Assembly: GCF_022458985.1 (NCBI RefSeq)
Contig: NC_061773.1
Span: 372,001-436,000 of the forward strand
DNA: 64,000 nucleotides
Reading direction: 5' to 3'
From: Mugil cephalus
Lineage: Eukaryota > Chordata > Actinopteri > Mugiliformes > Mugilidae
The notes below the pieces were generated by a model. The model was given only the letters and a program-made list of their open reading frames with translations, ran no database searches and was not told the origin of the DNA. Below are positions 23,789 to 33,776 of this stretch, piece by piece. Position 1 is the first letter of the stretch. Each line of letters starts with the position of its first letter. The translations under genes were made by a program, and so were the position numbers.

Positions 23789-26700
23789 TTAGCATGCTCC
23801 CCAGTTAGCGTGCTTCCTCTGTAGCCACAACCACTGACTCACTGCCATAGACATATTCTTTACAGCAACCCTCTGTTCTATTCCGTGAACGCCCACCTCA
23901 CACAGGAGAGCAATGGCGAATTTCGCAACAAATCCACGGCAGCTGACCTGCACTGGGCGCACATGGGCACTCCAGCCTCGCTGCTCCGCTTCCGACGCAG
24001 ACTCTGCGTATCTATCTCTCTTGCGGTCATTTGCCTCTTCAACTCTGTCTCTGTCTTCCCACGGGACAGTTAATTCCACAAAATACACTATCCCTTCCTT
24101 CTCAGACCACAACAGCACGTCCAGTCTTTTGAGGATCACGGCTATCTGTTGTGGAACGCTCAAACCGCCTTCTAAATCGGTCCTTAGCTCCCAGGCTCCA
24201 CCCACACTTAGCTGCCCTGCATTATGCCTGAATCTGGCTGTTCTGGCCTTATCTCCCTCCTGAACAAACATAATATGCCTATTTTCCTTTCTAGCAGCTG
24301 AGGAATTTGCTTCAATCCATTTTTCCTCAATTGCAGCTGCTAAGCATTTCATAACCTGGTTGTGACGCCAGGCGCATCTCCCTTGGGAGAGACTAACCCT
24401 GCAACCTGTCAAAAGGTGGCTGAGCGTACATACACAAGAACAAAGTGGGCAGGCAGCATCCTCCCCCTAACCACTGGTTTAGGTTTTGATGCCAGCACAT
24501 TATAAATTGCCCCTATCATAAATCTAATCCTACAAGCCTCCATGCTCCACAGCTCTCTCCACGACACCTTCCTTTTCTCTACACTCTCCCAGTTCACCCA
24601 CTGTCCTTGCTTAGCCTGTGACACTGTCTTAGTGCATCTTATTGCTTCCTCTTGCCTATGAATTTCCTCCACTACCATCTTCCTCTTTTCCGCTGCGGAG
24701 GCCTTCCTCCACAGAGGTTTCCCTGCACACAGTCCCAGGCCTCCATGCCATTGCTGCACATGCCCCATGATATCCCTAAGCCTGAGGGCAGCCTGTGATT
24801 CCTGAACCGCGTCTCTTGGATTCCACTTCCTCCTTGTTTTAACCGTGGGGGCTATCCGCCTGACTACTGGATCTTTTGACTAAGAGTCATCTCCAGTCTA
24901 GCCTTAGCACACTTAAACTCCTCTGTTAGACTAGTTACTGGGAGCTCCAGTATGCCTTTCCCATACAAGGCTGCACCGCTTAAGCAGAGTGGGAAACCAA
25001 GCCATCTCCTAATTGATGAGTTAATCAGCCTTTCAAGCTTCTCAACCTTTGTCAGATGGACCTCATAGACTGTCAGTGGCCACATTAGTCGGGGTAATAA
25101 CCCAAACTGCATGCACCATAATCTCAGCTTTCCTGGGAGCCCTGACCAGTCTATGCTTGAAATGCTTTGAATCATTTCTCGTCTCAATCTCTCAAACTGT
25201 GCTACATTGCTGAGACTTGGGTCATACCACCTTCCCAGGCTCTTCACTGGCTTCTCTATCACTATGGGAATCACCTCCTCATTTATAACAAATTTCTGAT
25301 CTACTACATTTCCTTTAACAACTGAGATACTCCGAGACTTACTTGGCTTCACCTTCATCCTAGCCCACTGCAAGTTGCTGTTTAACTTATCCAGCAGTCT
25401 GCTAGTACATGGAGCAGTTGACGTCACAGTCGTCATGTCATCCATATATGCCCTAATTGGGCCTTTTCTCCACCTACCACCCATTTCGAGGCCCTAATAA
25501 TCACCTCCATTGCCATTGTAAAGGGTAGTGGGGAGATTCTACACCCTGCCTACCTCCAGCTGCTGCCATGCTGTAGTATACTCTGCTGTGGTAAAGCAGA
25601 GCTGTAAATCTGCAAAATATACTTTGACTAGGCCTTTGATACTGCCTGGAACTCTAAAAAAAAATTAAAATCTTCTCATAACAAACTGTGAGGAAGTGAA
25701 CCAAATGCATTAGCCAGGTCTAGAAATACAGCATGCAGGTCTCTCTTTTCTTGCTTTGCTAACTGAATTTGGTGCCAAATCATACTGGTATGCTCTAAGC
25801 ATCCAGAAAAGCTGGGGATTCCAGCCTTTTGCACCCATGTATCAATCAAGTCATTTTCCTCCAAGTACCTGGACAGCCTCTGTGCCACAACACTGAAGAA
25901 GACCTTTCCTACAACATTAAGCAAACTGATCGGTCTAAACTGACTTATCTCTACTGAGCCCTTCTCTTTGGGAATGAAAATCCCCCCTACTCTACGCCAT
26001 GCCTTGGCAATGACCTGTTTCTTCCAAACTACCTTTATCAATTTCCACAGAAATCTCAATACATCTGGTGCACTTTTATACAGCCGATATGGGACTCCAT
26101 TAGGTCCCGGGGCTGAAGAGGCTCTTGCACGCCTCACTGTCTCGTGAACCTCTTTCCACCTTGGTGGGCTAACATCACACTGATTGCCTATTTCTCCGAT
26201 TGGTGGAATATCAGAGTGGAGTGCCATCTTCCTAAACCTTTCCTTATCTTTGTATACCTCCTCCAAGTACTCCTCAAGTTCCTGCTTTGGCACCATCAGG
26301 CTGCCATTCTATTCTTTACTAAACAGTGACTTCATAAATCTAAATGGATCCCTATGAAATGCTACTCTCGCTCGCTCTTTCCTTCCCCTATTTTTCCTAA
26401 TTCTCTACGCCCTTCTTAGTGCTGCCAGCCACTCCTTCACACCAGCCTGTAAGCAATTAATGCCTTTCTTCTCCTCTGTAGCCTTCTTCCACTGCCTCTT
26501 AAGCATTCTCCTCTTCTGTATAAGTCTATTGATTTCCTGCTGACGCCTAGACCTAACTACCTCTCCCTCTGGTTTCTTCTGCTTCTCATTCATGCCAAAT
26601 CTTTCCTTACCATAATCGTAGATTATATCTCCCATCCTCTCCAACTTATCCTCTACCGTCCCTTTTAGTTTACCAAGCTCACTGGCCAAATTATTATTGA

Positions 26701-26900
26701 TGTTGTCCCACTTCCTAGTTTCAGCTGCGCCTGGCCACTTCACCCTTGGTTTCTGACCACTGATCTTCTACCTCCTTGGCTGGTTACGCTCTTGTTCTGC
26801 CTCTGAGCTAGTACCTGCCTCAACATCAGGGATGCTGATATCCTGCGAGCTGTGGAAAACAGGTTCTGGTGCGTTGGAAAAACTGGCCTGAGAAATTTAA
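23789..26900 (-). mobile_element. RLE-type non-LTR retrotransposon (R2/R4/NeSL-like), decayed
   Basis: Minus-strand blocks run from 5' to 3'. First comes a basic coiled N-terminal linker (26,405-26,743). The reverse transcriptase follows with SSAPGPNGVPYRLYK, RPISLLNVVGK and VFLDLANAF (25,676-26,296), then the palm and thumb with YMDDMTT (24,864-25,484). Next are a Cys-rich knuckle near 24,420-24,450 and a C-terminal restriction-like endonuclease with DVLLWSEKEGIVYFVELTVP (23,789-24,412). That order is characteristic of RLE-bearing LINEs. At least five stops or frameshifts separate the blocks. The 5' end is truncated against Polinton copy A. Confidence 0.75.
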
Positions 26901-26975
26901 TAGCTGGGTAGCCGCAGGTCAGCTGATTGATGTATAAAGTCATTGCATGCGACAGTCTCCGTATCACAAAGAGTC

Positions 26976-27236
26976 ATGGACGCGAGAACAGAAGAGGGTT
27001 TTTACGTGACTTTACCCTCTAACGCCAGTCTCAATGTGTTTACTGAAAACACTATAGCCAGCTACCGAGTGGATTTAGCACAACATCTCCACCTGGAGGG
27101 CCCATGGCAGGTGGCACTGACGGAGATTTCCTATTCACACACGTGGTATAATACTCCTAAAGACAACTCTTTTTTTCATTGGATTGATGCGTTTGTTCCC
27201 TCCCTTGGCCTATATGTTAGGATTAAAACCCGGTGA
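26976..27236 (+). pseudogene. Penton fragment, copy A
   Basis: Keeps the ATG start missing from copy B (MDARTEEGF, 26,976) and the first ~75 residues of the penton. It then jumps to a downstream piece through an internal deletion near 27,190. A further penton piece continues out of frame to about 27,318, where it is joined to the protease 3' end. Confidence 0.8.
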
Positions 27237-27408
27237 GTGGATTACGAGCGGGTTACTCGGACACTCTCCTGATATAAAAGCGGGGTTTTATCATATGTTC
27301 TGTTATAGCGACGTGGCGGGAATTCTAACCAGCTAGCCTGTTCTCTGCAAATGTTTAAAGATTGTTACCATTTGTGAAAGGAAAAAGTCTGCAACGTTGA
27401 ACAGATTC

Positions 27409-27422
27409 AATAAAGCTTTATT
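27409..27422. terminator. Palindromic bidirectional poly(A) signal
   Basis: AATAAAGCTTTATT is a perfect palindrome, so it presents AATAAA on both strands exactly between the two convergent gene sets of the element. Copy B lacks about 25 bp here and retains only a one-sided AATAAA near 40,850. Confidence 0.6.
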
Positions 27423-27504
27423 ATTCAATGACTGATTTACAGAGTCTTAATTGTCATACAATTATCGCAATCATTTATTTATTTATTTTTGGGTGATCTT
27501 AAGG

Positions 27505-28174
27505 AGAGAAATCCGTCCACTCTATAGTCGGACGTTTTTTCTTTTTTCTCCCCCTCATTCGATGAACAAAGAGGGACTCTGCAACAGCAGCAGCAGCAGC
27601 GTGCATCTGCAGGGGGCCAGAGTTTTTGAGTCTCTTTAACTGCTCAAGGGCCTGGGGGTTAGTCACAGAGCTCTCAGGAATATTGAGCTCTGACAGAGTA
27701 CTTTGAAATTCTATTCATCCTTCCGGTGGCTGATCATTCACTTTCTTATAGGAACAGGTCAGATGTTTTGCCAGATCAAGCATATGAGAGCCTCTCACAG
27801 CTTTACCCCTGTAGATAAATTCACCTCTCGGCGTCCAGCTACTGGGGCTCTTGGATAGTTTTTTCATCACATACTCTGCGTTTTTTCAACTGATGCCTGA
27901 TGTACCTCTTCTTGCGGTAGACTCAGAGTTATTGGTTGAACTTCATTCTCCCCTTGTCTACTGAGGCTGAGATAGCGTTGGAGCAAAGCGTTGTACTTTT
28001 TAATTTTTTCATAAGGATTTAAACCTCTCTCCTCTAATATCTCACCCATCTTTACATCCAAATTTTGCTGGGCTGTTTGCCTGATGGTGCTACCTGTAGC
28101 AACTGTGGGTTGAGTCATGTGGTTTAAGTGATGCGGGGACACCAAAATATTTTCTGCGTCGTCTTCAGAGCCAT
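27505..28174 (-). pseudogene. Conserved Polinton protein, copy A (broken)
   Basis: Counterpart of 40,054-40,806, with start ATG at 28,174. It carries an internal deletion in the acidic linker and frameshifts, so the C-terminal half lies in another frame. A GCA/GCT run near the end is shortened relative to copy B. Confidence 0.75.
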
Positions 28175-28191
28175 GGGATTAGGAGGGAGGA

Positions 28192-28530
28192 TTATCGTCT
28201 AGTGAGTCCTCCTATTAATTCCCCGATAATAGGAATGGCTGCTGTAAGCAGAGGGAAAAGGAAGCCTCCTGTTTGTAACACCCTGCATTTACTCTTCACG
28301 CTGGCTTTCTTATCGGCGTTGAGTATGATATTTTTCTTATATCTTTTTAACTTCTGGTATTGTTGCGGTGAAAGGGGTATATTTCCCTTCAAAAGATTCA
28401 GCGCGATCTCACACAACGTCTGGAGAAGATCTGGGGAGCACCCCCTTAATATATCCTTCCGTCTCTTTGGTGTGGCCTTGGCCAGAACTTTAAGCAAGGG
28501 TGCATTTCTTTTCAGACGAGTGCTGGTCAC
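28192..28530 (-). pseudogene. Small basic protein with hydrophobic tail, copy A
   Basis: Open over its length and close to copy B (39,698-40,036). The start codon corresponding to copy B is GTG here, so translation is doubtful. The C-terminal hydrophobic segment (GGFLFPLLTAAIPIIGELIGG) is kept. Confidence 0.7.
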
Positions 28531-28539
28531 GATTCTTTC

Positions 28540-29186
28540 TGAATGTACACAACAGGCCACTCATAGGGTAGTAGCCCCGTTCTCAGTCTGAACCTGTCTG
28601 GACAACGGTGAGTTAAATCCAGTAATAAATAGGAGTGCGGTTGACTAGTGGCATCTTCGAGACTTTCTAAAAAATATTTTTTTCTGAAGGGAAACATCTG
28701 TTGAGCTAGTATATTCATCTGCAGTTTGTCTCTGGGATTTTTGAACAACACCAGATAATTGGTGTTTAGACCGATGGTTCGACTGAATTTCCCTTGATGA
28801 AACACATTCTGAGTGAGCATTATGACGCTCATATTTCAGTGATGCCGGTATTGGGTAAAAATCCTTACCACCTCTGGGTGATAAGACGCTTGAAAGATGA
28901 CATCATCCAAAATAACCAAGTGTGTTTGGTCGGCTGGAAAAAGAGACTCGTCTTCAAAAGAATCCGGTAATCCTTTAATGAATCTTATCTTTTTATTTTT
29001 CTTTTGCAGTTCAGTATACAAAGGTTGAAAAGAAGTATAAATCCATACAATATTATTAGGTACATCATTCATGACATTTTTTACAAAAACAGTTTTCACA
29101 CATCCATTTGGACTCACCACCAGACACGAAAAAGGAAGCTGCAATCTGGAGTCAAACTCAATCTCTTCTCCTAGAGAGGGTGACAT
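28540..29186 (-). pseudogene. Packaging ATPase, copy A (broken)
   Basis: Counterpart of 39,021-39,701. The Walker A loop is mutated from GPSGCGKT to SPNGCVKT, an 18-bp stretch just after it is deleted, and a stop interrupts the frame near 28,836. The Walker B string VILDDVI remains. Confidence 0.85.
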
Positions 29187-29193
29187 TTTCAGA

Positions 29194-30060
29194 TTAATAA
29201 CCAAAGGGTTTGGTTCGCCCGCCAGCTAAAAGACGCCTCTTGTCATACACCACCCTGAACCTCTTTTGGAATGAAGAATTTTTCAGGGTGAAGCCTTTTT
29301 TATCTCGCACAATGTTCTGCTGAGGCACTGTAATGACGGCGTCGTTAAGAGGATTCTCAATGTAACCCTCTACCAACTGTTTAATACTGTTGAAGTTAAT
29401 TTCTTCACCACTCTGACGGTTCAGTGTGATACCCTTCACGCGCAGTGACACTTTACCCCCTCTGGTCTGATATGCATAACTTTTTAGGTGCTGCAAACTC
29501 TTGAATGTAGTCCCTGCCCAGCTTGTCCGTCAGCTGCCCCAGGTAGTTACCTGTGGGAAGAGGCGTCTCCCCCTCTCTGACGACATAAATCAAGCTGTCG
29601 GTGTCATAGTACAGAATCCTTTCAGGATCATGTACCATCTCCATATATCTGTAAAGAGTCAGTCGAGCGTAGGATGTGGTAAACGCTGCGATGAAGATGT
29701 TATTGCTTTTCCCGGGAGGGAGGATGTACCTGTCACCGTACTGCCACTGCACCATAGCCACCTCATCATTCAGAAAGTCAAAATACTTTACATCGTACTG
29801 CTCTGGAAACAGAAACTTGAAAAACTCTTCAGGTTTTCTGATGAGGGTGGTCTGACCTAAGTTGGTTCTCTGGGCAAACTTTCCCCAAAAGCTGTTGAGA
29901 CAAAGTTTGGCAATCTGTCTTTTTGCAGGATTAGGTGCGATTTTACTGCGGTCTAATTCAATACCTTGGTTGGCTGCGTAGTCTCTGATGTAATCATCTC
30001 TGCCAGCCTCATCCGATGCTTCAGGGGGGAAACCAGAAGCCTCCTGTTTACCCTTCAGAA
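29194..30060 (-). pseudogene. DNA polymerase B C-terminal fragment, copy A
   Basis: Covers the fingers motif (LNSFWGKFAQ), polymerase motif C (YYDTDSLIYVV, intact here) and the thumb. A small deletion causes a frameshift near 29,490. Upstream sequence is cut off at about 30,060, where the frame joins exon 5 of the spliced gene. Confidence 0.85.
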
Positions 30061-30074
30061 AGGGTTACTAGACG

Positions 30075-30890
30075 CTGTCTAGTATTGCATCGTCACCTGC
30101 TAAAGTTTAATACAAGAAGAATACAAGAATACAATACAATAGATTCTGTAAACAGAGTCAAAGGGAAAGAGGGTGTTAGTGCTTCTACCTTCAAACAGTC
30201 CACTCCCCGGCCAGATTACGGTCTGAGAAGGATATACTATAAACACAAAACAATTTATTATTATTATAATACTTTGGTGAAAAAAACACACACACACACA
30301 TATAAATATATACACACATGCAGTTTTTTTTTTTTTTTAAAAAAAAGGAAAGTAACTAACCATTCTGAACTGATACAGATGCGGTGGATGGGACTACTTC
30401 AGGGGTGCCTACAAAAAAAAATACAAGAGTAATACTGTAAATTTCTTTTTTTTTTTTTTCTGTAAAATTTATAGCTTCATTTGAATCAAATAACTGCCTT
30501 ACATAAGATGCCCTGGCTGTCCTCATCATATGCACGGCAAAAGAAGGCCGCTTTCTCAGTGTCTGGAAGAAAGGCCCTGTGTTATCCTTATACCGTAACA
30601 ATGAAACATGTATAAAATCATGTAGGTCTTAGAATGTTACATACAAGAATCCATTTTTGATGCTTTCACGAAAAAATATCTGTGTTCTGAAAAACAGGTT
30701 CGGGAAACTATGTTAGGTCTAGTAAAAGGAGTCACCCGATAATAAAGGTACAGAGATTACTTACCCTCCCCAGAAAAAAAAATTTGCTTCTTTGGAGGCT
30801 CTCAGGCAGGACTGATGTGACGTCTTCAGCGGCAGGCCATGATGAAATGCGTGTATGACATCGGCTGACCAGCGGTTTTATACGTGACAC
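30075..30890 (-). pseudogene. Spliced left-end gene exons 1-5, copy A
   Basis: Same exon series as 33,200-34,065. The intron-1 donor (GGTAAGTAAT), the exon 2, 3 and 4 boundaries, and the exon 5 acceptor (TTTAGCAG) are all kept. The TATA box is a cleaner TATAAAA (30,876-30,882). Exon 5 is cut after about 25 bp by the deletion into the polymerase. Confidence 0.7.
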
Positions 30891-30984
30891 CGCTGTTTCA
30901 CCTGATAAAAATACTTTAACATAGATGCCGAATTCCTACCCCGACGTTACATTTTTTTTTCTTTACATTTTACACCGTGTAAAA

Positions 30985-31310
30985 CAGTGAGCTGAAAATG
31001 GTGGTGGTGGAACCTCACCCCAATCTTTATTGATTTGTAAGTTATTGTGAAGATCAAGTGGGAAGTGGCCTGCCAGGATTCCATGGAGCCCCCATGATGT
31101 ACGGTAGGGGGCTGGGATCCATATTTTCAAAACTATTTAGGTTTGTGACGCTGATGGTTAAAAAAAAAAGGTTTTACCATCGCAAAACCTCATCTTCAAA
31201 ACGCCGCTAAGAACATAGCATCTAACGTAGTCAGCATGGTTGTTCGGCGCGTGAGAGGTTCAGAGGAAGAGAGCCAATGGCTCGACAAGCCGGAAAGAGA
31301 CCCCCTGGAC
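30985..31310 (+). pseudogene. Displaced pX-like gene fragment in copy A
   Basis: Matches the end of the penton gene and most of the pX gene of copy B (42,840-42,500, minus strand). It is relocated to lie between the 66-bp repeat remnant and the TIR. GAPMMYGR is still readable. Short indels break the frame. Confidence 0.8.
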
Positions 31311-31333
31311 ATTGCGATTGATAAAAAGACTTT

Positions 31334-31557
31334 AACGTAGACCCCGACTTCCTACCCCCAAGTGAATTGAAATACCACCATATCCAAAAATACCACAACA
31401 TCCAACCACCGTTGGTTACACCCACCTTGACAGTTGGTTTCGCAACACCTTGACAGTTGGTCACGCCCACTTTATCGGTCACGCCCACTTTATCGGTCAC
31501 GCCCCTTTGATCCATCAAAGTCAATCAATTAAATTTTGACAGATGGTGTTTTTCTAT
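31334..31557. repeat. Terminal inverted repeat of copy A
   Basis: Matches the right TIR of copy B: ACCCCGACTTCCTACC, three CACGCCC motifs, TTTGATCCATCAAA, and GACAGATGGTGTTTTTCT at the end. It is shorter and diverged. Its outer 10 bp (TTATTTTTTT in copy B) are missing or replaced. Confidence 0.8.
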
Positions 31558-32618
31558 ACTCTCTCACATTATCCAAGACAACACCACATACAACGAGTCA
31601 CTCTGTCCACATTGGCTCGCATTCTCAAGCAAAACCAAATCAGACTGAAACAACTTTATAAGATGGCTTTTGTGAGAAACTCTCAAGAAACAAATGGCTC
31701 AGACGTGCATATGTGGATGTAAGTGCAATATTGACTGCAGTACACTCAACAAGACACACTATATTGACTTTTTGTTCTTTGTTTTCAGGGAGTACTAGAA
31801 ATGGGTACTCATGCAATCCCACAAGTTCGTCTTCATAGATGAGACTGGCTTCAACCTAGCAAAGACCAGAAGAAGGGGAAGAAACATCATTGGCCACGGA
31901 GCCATTACAGATGTTCCTGGCCAACGTGGTGGGAACATCACAATGTGCGCTGCCATCTCCAATACGCATGGTGTCCTCCACTGTCATGCTAACCTTGGAC
32001 CATACAACACAGCCCATATTCTCACATTTCTGGACAGACTCCACAACATTCTCATACCACCAGAGCATATGAAAGATGCAGACCATCAAAGAATCCGGTA
32101 CGTTGTAGTATGGGACAACGTGAGCTTTCATCGTGCAGCCCCAGTCCAAATTGTTTTGCTGACCACCGACCGTTTCTTGTGCAATACCTCCCACCATACT
32201 CACCATTTCTGAACCCTATAGAAGGGTTCTTTTCAACATGGCGGTGGAAGGTATATGACTGGCAGCCCTATGTGCGCATTCCTTTAGTGCAGGCTATGGA
32301 AGAGGCATCTGATGAAATTGATGTGGGTGCGATTCAGGGATGGATAAGGCACTGAAGGCGCTTCTTCAATCGATGTTTGGCAAGGGAAGATATTGCCTGT
32401 GATGTGGACGAGGCGTTGTGGCCAGACCCAGCTGTGTGGCAAGATGCTGCCAAATTATTTTTGTTGCCTATATTTTTTTATGCAATTTTCTTTTTCAGTT
32501 TACTGTTTCTTTTTTTTCTTTTTTTTGTGAGCATATTTTTATTCATTCCAATGTAAATATATCTGCTGTGCATATGTTGCACTGTCCTGTTTGGGGAAAA
32601 ATATAATTCAACAGCATG
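31558..32618 (+). mobile_element. IS630/Tc1-like transposon, 5' and coding part
   Basis: Encodes a DDE transposase. An intron-like GTAAGT...TTTTCAG (about 31,719-31,788) precedes FVFIDETGFNLAKTRRRGRN (first Asp), VVVWDNVSFH (second Asp) and, after a frameshift near 32,150, LPPYSPFLNPIEGFF (Glu). A TGA then breaks the C-terminal ...GWIRH tail. A further small deletion lies near 31,826. Its start is cut off by Polinton copy A. Its 3' non-coding part continues beyond copy B at 46,788. Confidence 0.75.
32613..32618. repeat. Left target-site duplication of copy B (AGCATG)
   Basis: AGCATG directly precedes the left end and directly follows the right end (46,788-46,793). Six base pairs is the duplication length known for Polintons. 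Confidence 0.85.
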
Positions 32619-32930
32619 AAAAAAATAAAGAAAAACACCATCTGTCACTTTTTAATCGAATGAATTTGATGGATCAAAGTGGGCGTGACCGATCAAGTGT
32701 GTGTCAGCAATTTTCAAAGTGGGCGTGACTGAGGAAGTGGGCGTGACTGAGGAAGTGGGCGTCACCAACTTTCAAGGTGGGCGTGACTGAGGAAGTGGGC
32801 GTCAGCAACTTTCAAGGTGGGCGTAACCAACGTTGATTGGATGTTGTGGCATTTCACTTTCCTTGGGGGTAGGAAGTCGGGGTCTGTGTGAGAATCTTTT
32901 TTAAGATGAGTCAGCGGGGTCACGGCCCCT
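32619..32930. repeat. Left terminal inverted repeat of copy B
   Basis: About 312 bp starting AAAAAAATAAAGAAAAACACC. It pairs with 46,515-46,787. It contains seven GTGGGCG motifs at 32,679, 32,719, 32,737, 32,755, 32,777, 32,795 and 32,817. The right arm holds five, which accounts for its being about 40 bp shorter. Confidence 0.9.
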
Positions 32931-33200
32931 CGAGGTAGGAAGTCGGGGGGTATGTGAAAGTATTTTTATTACCTGAAACAGCGGTGTCACGACCCCCGAG
33001 GTAGGAAGTCGGGGATTGTGTGAGAATCTTCTTATTAGGTGAAAAAGCGGTGTCACGACCCCCGAGGTAGGAAGTCGGGGATTATGTGCAAGTATTTTGA
33101 TCAGGTAAAAACAGCGGTGTCAAGACCCCCGAGGTAGAAAGTTGGGTGGTATGTGAAAGTATTTTTTATTAGGTGAAACAGCGGTGTCGCGTATAATACC
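32869..33200. repeat. Five 66-67-bp direct repeats next to the TIR
   Basis: Units begin GTAGGAAGTCGGGG at 32,869, 32,935, 33,001, 33,067 and 33,134 (the last reads GTAGAAAGTTGGG). Each includes TATGTGAAAGTATTTT-like and AGCGGTGTCACGACCCCCGAG-like blocks. The last unit runs into the TATA box of the spliced gene. Only one unit is present at the right end, so the array is specific to the polymerase side. Confidence 0.9.
33192..33198 (+). promoter_or_regulatory. TATA-like box of the spliced left-end gene
   Basis: TATAATA here corresponds to TATAAAA in copy A. It lies about 115 bp upstream of a strong donor (GGGTAAGTAATC), so it probably drives a transcript with a short first exon. Confidence 0.5.
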
Positions 33201-33224
33201 GCTGGTCAGTCGATGTCATACGCG

Positions 33225-33745
33225 CATTTCATCACGGCCTGCCACTGAAGACATCACATCAGTCCTGCCTGAGAGTCTCCAAAGAAGCTAATTATCTTTT
33301 TTCTGGGGAGGGTAAGTAATCTCTGTACCTTTATTAGCGGGTGATTCCTTTTACTACACCTAACATAGTTTTTCCGAACCTGTTTTTCAGAATAAAGATA
33401 TCTTTTCGTGAAAGCATCAAAAATGGATTCTTGTATGTAACATTTTAAGACTTACATGATTTTATACATGTTTCATTGTTACGGTATAAGGATAACACAG
33501 GGCCTTTCTTCCAGACACTGAGAAAGCGGCCTTCTTTTGCCGTGCATATGATGAGGACAGCCAGGGCATCTTATGTAAGGCAGTTATTTGATTCAAATGA
33601 AGCTATACATTTTACAGAAATTTACAAGAATTACTCTTGTATTTTTTTGTAGGCACCCCTGAAGTAGTCCCATCCACCGCATCTGTATCAGTTCAGAATG
33701 GTTATCTACTTTCCTTTAAAAAAAAACTGCATGTGTGAATATATT

Positions 33746-33776
<31 letters not shown>

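Larger units (their letters stand above)
26940..31557 (-). mobile_element. Polinton/Maverick copy A, rearranged and truncated
   Basis: Opposite in orientation to copy B (32,619-46,787) and very similar in sequence. Read from its polymerase-side end (31,557) leftward it holds a TIR, a displaced pX fragment and exons 1-5 of the spliced gene. A deletion then removes most of the polymerase. The polymerase C-terminus, ATPase, small basic protein and conserved protein follow. Another deletion removes protease, capsid and pX, leaving two penton pieces that end against a LINE. The right-hand half with integrase and accessory genes is gone. Confidence 0.9.

Noticed and set aside
32869..33200. 66-bp array as a CRISPR array
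   Set aside because: The units are fully tandem without unique spacers and lie in a Polinton end.
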